DNA of 10,000 nucleotides from Thiobacillus sp. (GTDB lineage: Bacteria; Pseudomonadota; Gammaproteobacteria; Burkholderiales; Thiobacillaceae), in assembly GCA_020216925.1 (NCBI GenBank), contig JAIWOL010000007.1, positions 1 through 10,000 on the forward strand, in the 5' to 3' direction. Numbering within the stretch: the first letter of the stretch is position 1; each line of letters begins with the position of its first letter. The notes below the pieces were generated by a model. It was given only the letters and a program-made list of their open reading frames with translations, had not been told where the DNA came from and ran no database searches. The position numbers were made by a program, and so were the translations under genes. Shown piece after piece: positions 7,912 through 10,000 of this stretch.

Positions 7912-8362
7912 GGATGGCAACCTCTACGGTCAGGTCTTCCCATTTTTCGCGTGCGGCCCGCCAGATGTCGTACAACGCCCACGGCACGATGATCGCCACG
8001 GCCAGTCCCAGCACCAGCACCAGGCCGCCAAACCCGCCGATCAGGCCATAAATCGGCTGGCCGAAGACCACCAGGCTGCCCATCACCCCGTAAAAGCGGT
8101 AGCCTGCCCACTTGTTGTAATGCGCGGTACGCGGATTGGGATGATGCGCAATGCTGGCGTAGACGAAAATCGACGCGCCCAGCCAGATCATCACCGGCGG
8201 CAGCGACAGCACAAACGGCAGAAAACCGATCTTGTGACCGGCCAGCAGCTTGCCCAGCAGCAGCGCCGTTAGCGAGATCATCAGGGCCGCCACCGTGATG
8301 ATGTTGAAGAGTTGCGCAGCGAAGCGGGCGGACGAGGCGGAGATGACGCGTTTGGCTTTCAT
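7904..8362 (-). CDS. Uncharacterised four-helix membrane protein at the head of the biotin operon
   Basis: I do not recognise this family. From the ATG at 8362 it is 152 residues. A basic N-terminus (MKAKRV) comes first, with hydrophobic segments at about 19-40, 46-71, 90-107 and 110-132. A polar loop, [21 protein letters not shown], lies between helices 2 and 3, and helix 4 is glycine-rich. An acidic tail ([17 protein letters not shown]) ends the protein. No signal peptide, metal motif or catalytic motif is evident. A TTG at 8398 would add 12 residues, but that TTG is the start of a perfect TTGACA box, so ATG 8362 is preferred. It lacks a Shine-Dalgarno site. Its last codons overlap bioB by 8 bases, so it is the first gene of the bio operon. 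A link to biotin (transport, lipid or membrane role) is suggested only by this position. The hydrophobic pattern and intact frame support a real gene. Confidence 0.8.
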   Translation of the reverse strand: MKAKRVISASSARFAAQLFNIITVAALMISLTALLLGKLLAGHKIGFLPFVLSLPPVMIWLGASIFVYASIAHHPNPRTAHYNKWAGYRFYGVMGSLVVFGQPIYGLIGGFGGLVLVLGLAVAIIVPWALYDIWRAAREKWEDLTVEVAIHE

Positions 8363-8363
8363 G

Positions 8364-8378
8364 CCCGGATTGTCCGGG
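8364..8378. repeat. Perfect inverted repeat CCCGGA-TTG-TCCGGG next to the bio operon start
   Basis: Six-base arms around a three-base centre end one base before the ATG at 8362 on the minus strand. The repeat overlaps the candidate -10 box of the biotin operon (8374-8369). It could be an operator or an RNA hairpin at the 5' end. A six-base GC-rich repeat can also arise by chance in DNA of this composition. Confidence 0.5.
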
Positions 8379-8398
8379 GGGCGGCCCTCTACTGTCAA
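8369..8398 (-). promoter_or_regulatory. Candidate sigma70 promoter of the membrane protein-bioBFHCD operon
   Basis: Minus strand: a perfect -35 TTGACA at 8398-8393, an 18-base spacer, and GACAAT at 8374-8369 (four of six bases match TATAAT). The expected start of transcription, about 7 bases past the -10, falls at or near the A of the ATG at 8362. The first gene may therefore be read from a leaderless message, which would fit its lack of a ribosome site. Basis: hexamers seen directly; function inferred. Confidence 0.45.
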
Positions 8399-8402
8399 AT
8401 AC

Positions 8403-8413
8403 TTACCGGGTAA
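8403..8413. repeat. Perfect short palindrome TTACC-G-GGTAA
   Basis: Five-base arms around one central base lie just upstream of the TTGACA box on the bio side and just before the comF start. It shares three bases with the larger inverted repeat at 8411-8438. Possible regulator half-sites; short enough to be chance. Confidence 0.35.
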
Positions 8414-8438
8414 AAATTGAACATCGGCTCAATTTTTA
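8411..8438. repeat. Perfect 10-base inverted repeat over the comF start codon
   Basis: TAAAAATTGA (8411-8420) and TCAATTTTTA (8429-8438) are exact reverse complements separated by ACATCGGC. The left arm contains the comF TTG start (8417-8419); the right arm encodes residues 5-8 of ComF. The AT-rich arms stand out in GC-rich DNA. Acting on DNA, it could be an operator centred about 62 bases upstream of the predicted bio transcription start. As comF mRNA, it would form a hairpin hiding the start codon. The geometry (TTGA-N8-TCAA) does not match the FNR (TTGA-N6-TCAA) or CRP spacing. Confidence 0.6.
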
Positions 8439-9106
8439 ATCAGCTTGCCCCGCCCGCCTGCCTGGTGTGCGGCGCGACCACGCGCGCGCCCGTGTGCGCG
8501 GGCTGCCTGTCGGACCTCCCCTGGCACAGTTCGCCGCATTGTCCGGTCTGCGCCACGCCTACGCCGCAGGGGCAGGTTTGCGGAGCCTGCCTCAAGCGTC
8601 CGCCTGCTTTCGACCGTACCGTGGCCGCGCTGGTCTACCGCTTTCCCGTCGACAGGCTCATTCCGGCGCTGAAATACCATGGGCGGCTCGCCATTGCGCC
8701 CGCATTGGCGAGCTGCATGACCCCGGCGCTGGCGCGCGCGCCGCGCCCGGACGTGATCGTTCCCATGCCGCTGCATCCGGCGCGTCTTGCCCAACGCGGC
8801 TACAACCACGCTGCCGAAATCGCCCGCGTGCTGGCGCGCACGCTGGGAATCGGGCTCGATTTCGGCTGTTGCCGGCGTATCCGCGACACGCCGCCGCAGC
8901 AGGCTCTCAAACTGGATGCCCGCAGGCGCAATGTGCGCGGGGCATTCTCCTGCGATCCCGCAGTTGCCGGGCTGCACATCGCCCTGCTGGATGACGTGAT
9001 GACCAGCGGCACCAGCCTGGACGAGCTGGCCGCCACGCTCAAGCGCGCCGGCGCGCGCGAGGTGAGCAACTGGGCGGTGGCCCGGGCGCTGCCGCCGGGC
9101 GGCTGA
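8417..9106 (+). CDS. comF: ComF family phosphoribosyltransferase-like protein
   Basis: ComF/GntX family protein, 229 residues. The N-terminal part has four Cys pairs (C15/C18, C27/C30, C42/C45, C55/C58), expected to bind zinc. The C-terminal part is a PRTase-like fold with VIVPMPLHPARLAQRGYNHA (114-133) and the PRPP-type loop LLDDVMTSGTSLDE (190-203). In competent bacteria ComF helps single-stranded DNA entry or processing. In many non-competent species the role is unknown, so function here is inferred from family only. The start is a TTG at 8417. There is no ATG upstream of the first Cys pair, and the next GTG (in LVCG) would delete C15, so TTG is the best choice despite a poor ribosome site. 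It is divergent from the bio operon, with 54 bases between the two starts, and no other competence gene is nearby. Confidence 0.93.
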   Translation: MNIGSIFNQLAPPACLVCGATTRAPVCAGCLSDLPWHSSPHCPVCATPTPQGQVCGACLKRPPAFDRTVAALVYRFPVDRLIPALKYHGRLAIAPALASCMTPALARAPRPDVIVPMPLHPARLAQRGYNHAAEIARVLARTLGIGLDFGCCRRIRDTPPQQALKLDARRRNVRGAFSCDPAVAGLHIALLDDVMTSGTSLDELAATLKRAGAREVSNWAVARALPPGG

Positions 9107-9248
9107 CAGCGGCAGTACGGCTACCCGGGTCAGGCCGATTTCGTCGCTTTGGGCAAACTTTCTTCGAAGGGCAACGCCGGAGCGCGCGGCCATGCGTTAT
9201 GGCAAGGGTGCCTGGCGTCCGGATGCGCAGGCCGGGGAAAACGCGCGC
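9107..9248. other. Convergent gap between comF and the DUF4394 gene
   Basis: 142 bases with no supported gene. A 7-base inverted repeat, CTGCCGC (9089-9095) and GCGGCAG (9109-9115), spans the comF stop with a 13-base loop. No T-run follows it, so it is not a convincing intrinsic terminator. Nothing else is evident. Confidence 0.5.
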
Positions 9249-10000
9249 TCAGGGTTCGATGGCCATTGCGCGGATGCGCTCCTTCTTGCCAATGCTGGCC
9301 AGATACGTCGCCTCGCCGGTGTCCAGGTTCACCCGGAACAGATGCGTGCGGGTATCCCCCACCCGGCTGGCTGCAAGGTAGGCGCTGTTGTGCACGTCGG
9401 AAATATCGAACGACACGCCCGTCACCGGGCCGGTCTTGAGCGGCCCCACGGTGAACACCAGCCCGCCATTGGGCGACACGACCGGCTCGACGCCTTCACG
9501 GCTGCCCATGGTCACCAGCGTGCCGCGCGCGCCATCGATGGCGAAATTGGTCGTGAGCTTGTCGTTTTTCTGGTTGTAGGTGTAGGCCACGCCATTGATC
9601 AGCGCCGGCCAGCCTGCATGGACGTCGCCGGGCGCATAAACCAGGGCACCGTCGCGCTGCACGCCATCGGTCTTGGCGTCGTAATCGACCTGTGCGCCAG
9701 TGACCGGATGCGCGCGCAGATTGCTGCCATCGGCCAGCGCCACGCGCATGCGGTCCACCGTGGGATTGAAATCGAAACCGGTTTCGACCATGGGCAGGGC
9801 AAGCGGCGCATCGCCCACCGGCTTGGCGATGGCCGATTCGGTGTCCAGGGTATACAGCCGCCCGCTTGCGCCCAGCACGAACAGGGTGCCGTGCGACACC
9901 CGGAAATCCATGCCGCGCACATCTTCGTTCAGGCCGACGATCTTTTTGCGCTTGAGCACCTTGCCGGGCGCGCCCGCCCGAAAATGCAGCAACTCGCCGC
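9249..10000 (-). CDS. DUF4394 domain-containing protein, 5' end outside the window
   Basis: About 250 C-terminal residues of a protein whose frame stays open to the right edge. Conserved features of the DUF4394 family are visible: GMDFRVSHGTLFVLGASGRLYTLDTES near the start of the visible part, then GFDFNPTVDRMRVALADGSNLRAHPVTGAQVDYDA. A second, similar beta-rich unit holds AYTYNQKNDKLTTNFAIDGARGTLVTMGS, and the protein ends with HLFRVNLDTGEATYLASIGKKERIRAMAIEP. The repeating strand-turn pattern suggests a beta-propeller-like fold. The family's function is not known; members are often exported, but the N-terminus cannot be seen here. An in-frame TTG at 9992 is not a credible start, because homologous sequence (GEL before LHF) seems to continue beyond it. 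It is convergent with comF. Confidence 0.85.
   Translation of the reverse strand, partial: GELLHFRAGAPGKVLKRKKIVGLNEDVRGMDFRVSHGTLFVLGASGRLYTLDTESAIAKPVGDAPLALPMVETGFDFNPTVDRMRVALADGSNLRAHPVTGAQVDYDAKTDGVQRDGALVYAPGDVHAGWPALINGVAYTYNQKNDKLTTNFAIDGARGTLVTMGSREGVEPVVSPNGGLVFTVGPLKTGPVTGVSFDISDVHNSAYLAASRVGDTRTHLFRVNLDTGEATYLASIGKKERIRAMAIEP

Noticed and set aside
8363..8440. BirA-type biotin operator (TTGTnAACC half-sites) between comF and the bio operon
   Set aside because: No pair of matching half-sites is present on either strand.
9089..9115. Hairpin across the comF stop as a terminator
   Set aside because: Stem of only 7 bases, a 13-base loop and no following T-run.
9149..9439. Plus-strand open frame after comF
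   Set aside because: No recognisable protein features. It mostly lies opposite the DUF4394 gene, which has a convincing conserved sequence.

Overview
The window is GC-rich chromosomal DNA from a proteobacterium, most likely a betaproteobacterium. Supporting this are the high GC content, the haem-c-bearing cytochrome oxidase subunit II, a DUF2244 gene directly ahead of the cox genes, and a compact bioB-bioF-bioH-bioC-bioD cluster. The genus cannot be fixed from the sequence alone. Nearly all of it is ordinary core metabolism; I see no mobile element, CRISPR array, tRNA, rRNA or defence locus.

Layout, left to right. Positions 15-3327 hold the start of a cytochrome c oxidase operon, transcribed leftward: a small DUF2244 membrane protein, then coxB (CuA site plus a C-terminal cytochrome c domain), then coxA (haem a and haem a3/CuB subunit). 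The rest of that operon presumably lies off the left edge. A 151-base gap (3328-3478) holds a striking AT-rich tract and a weak promoter candidate. Positions 3479-8362 hold a second leftward operon, read in the order: uncharacterised four-helix membrane protein, bioB, bioF, bioH, bioC, bioD. Its genes overlap or lie within 13 bases of each other, so it looks like one transcript with translational coupling. It supplies the start of pimelate synthesis (BioC and BioH) and three of the four late biotin steps (BioF, BioD, BioB). The DAPA aminotransferase gene bioA is not here and must be elsewhere or replaced.

At about 8363-8440 a short divergent region separates the biotin operon from a rightward comF-family phosphoribosyltransferase gene (8417-9106). 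It contains a perfect TTGACA box facing the biotin operon and three perfect inverted repeats. One of these, with 10-base arms, overlaps the comF start codon. Finally, a leftward DUF4394 gene converges on comF and runs off the right edge.

The observations most worth checking are the regulatory architecture of the comF/bio divergent region, including a possible leaderless start, and the unknown membrane protein coupled to bioB. No clear new system was found.
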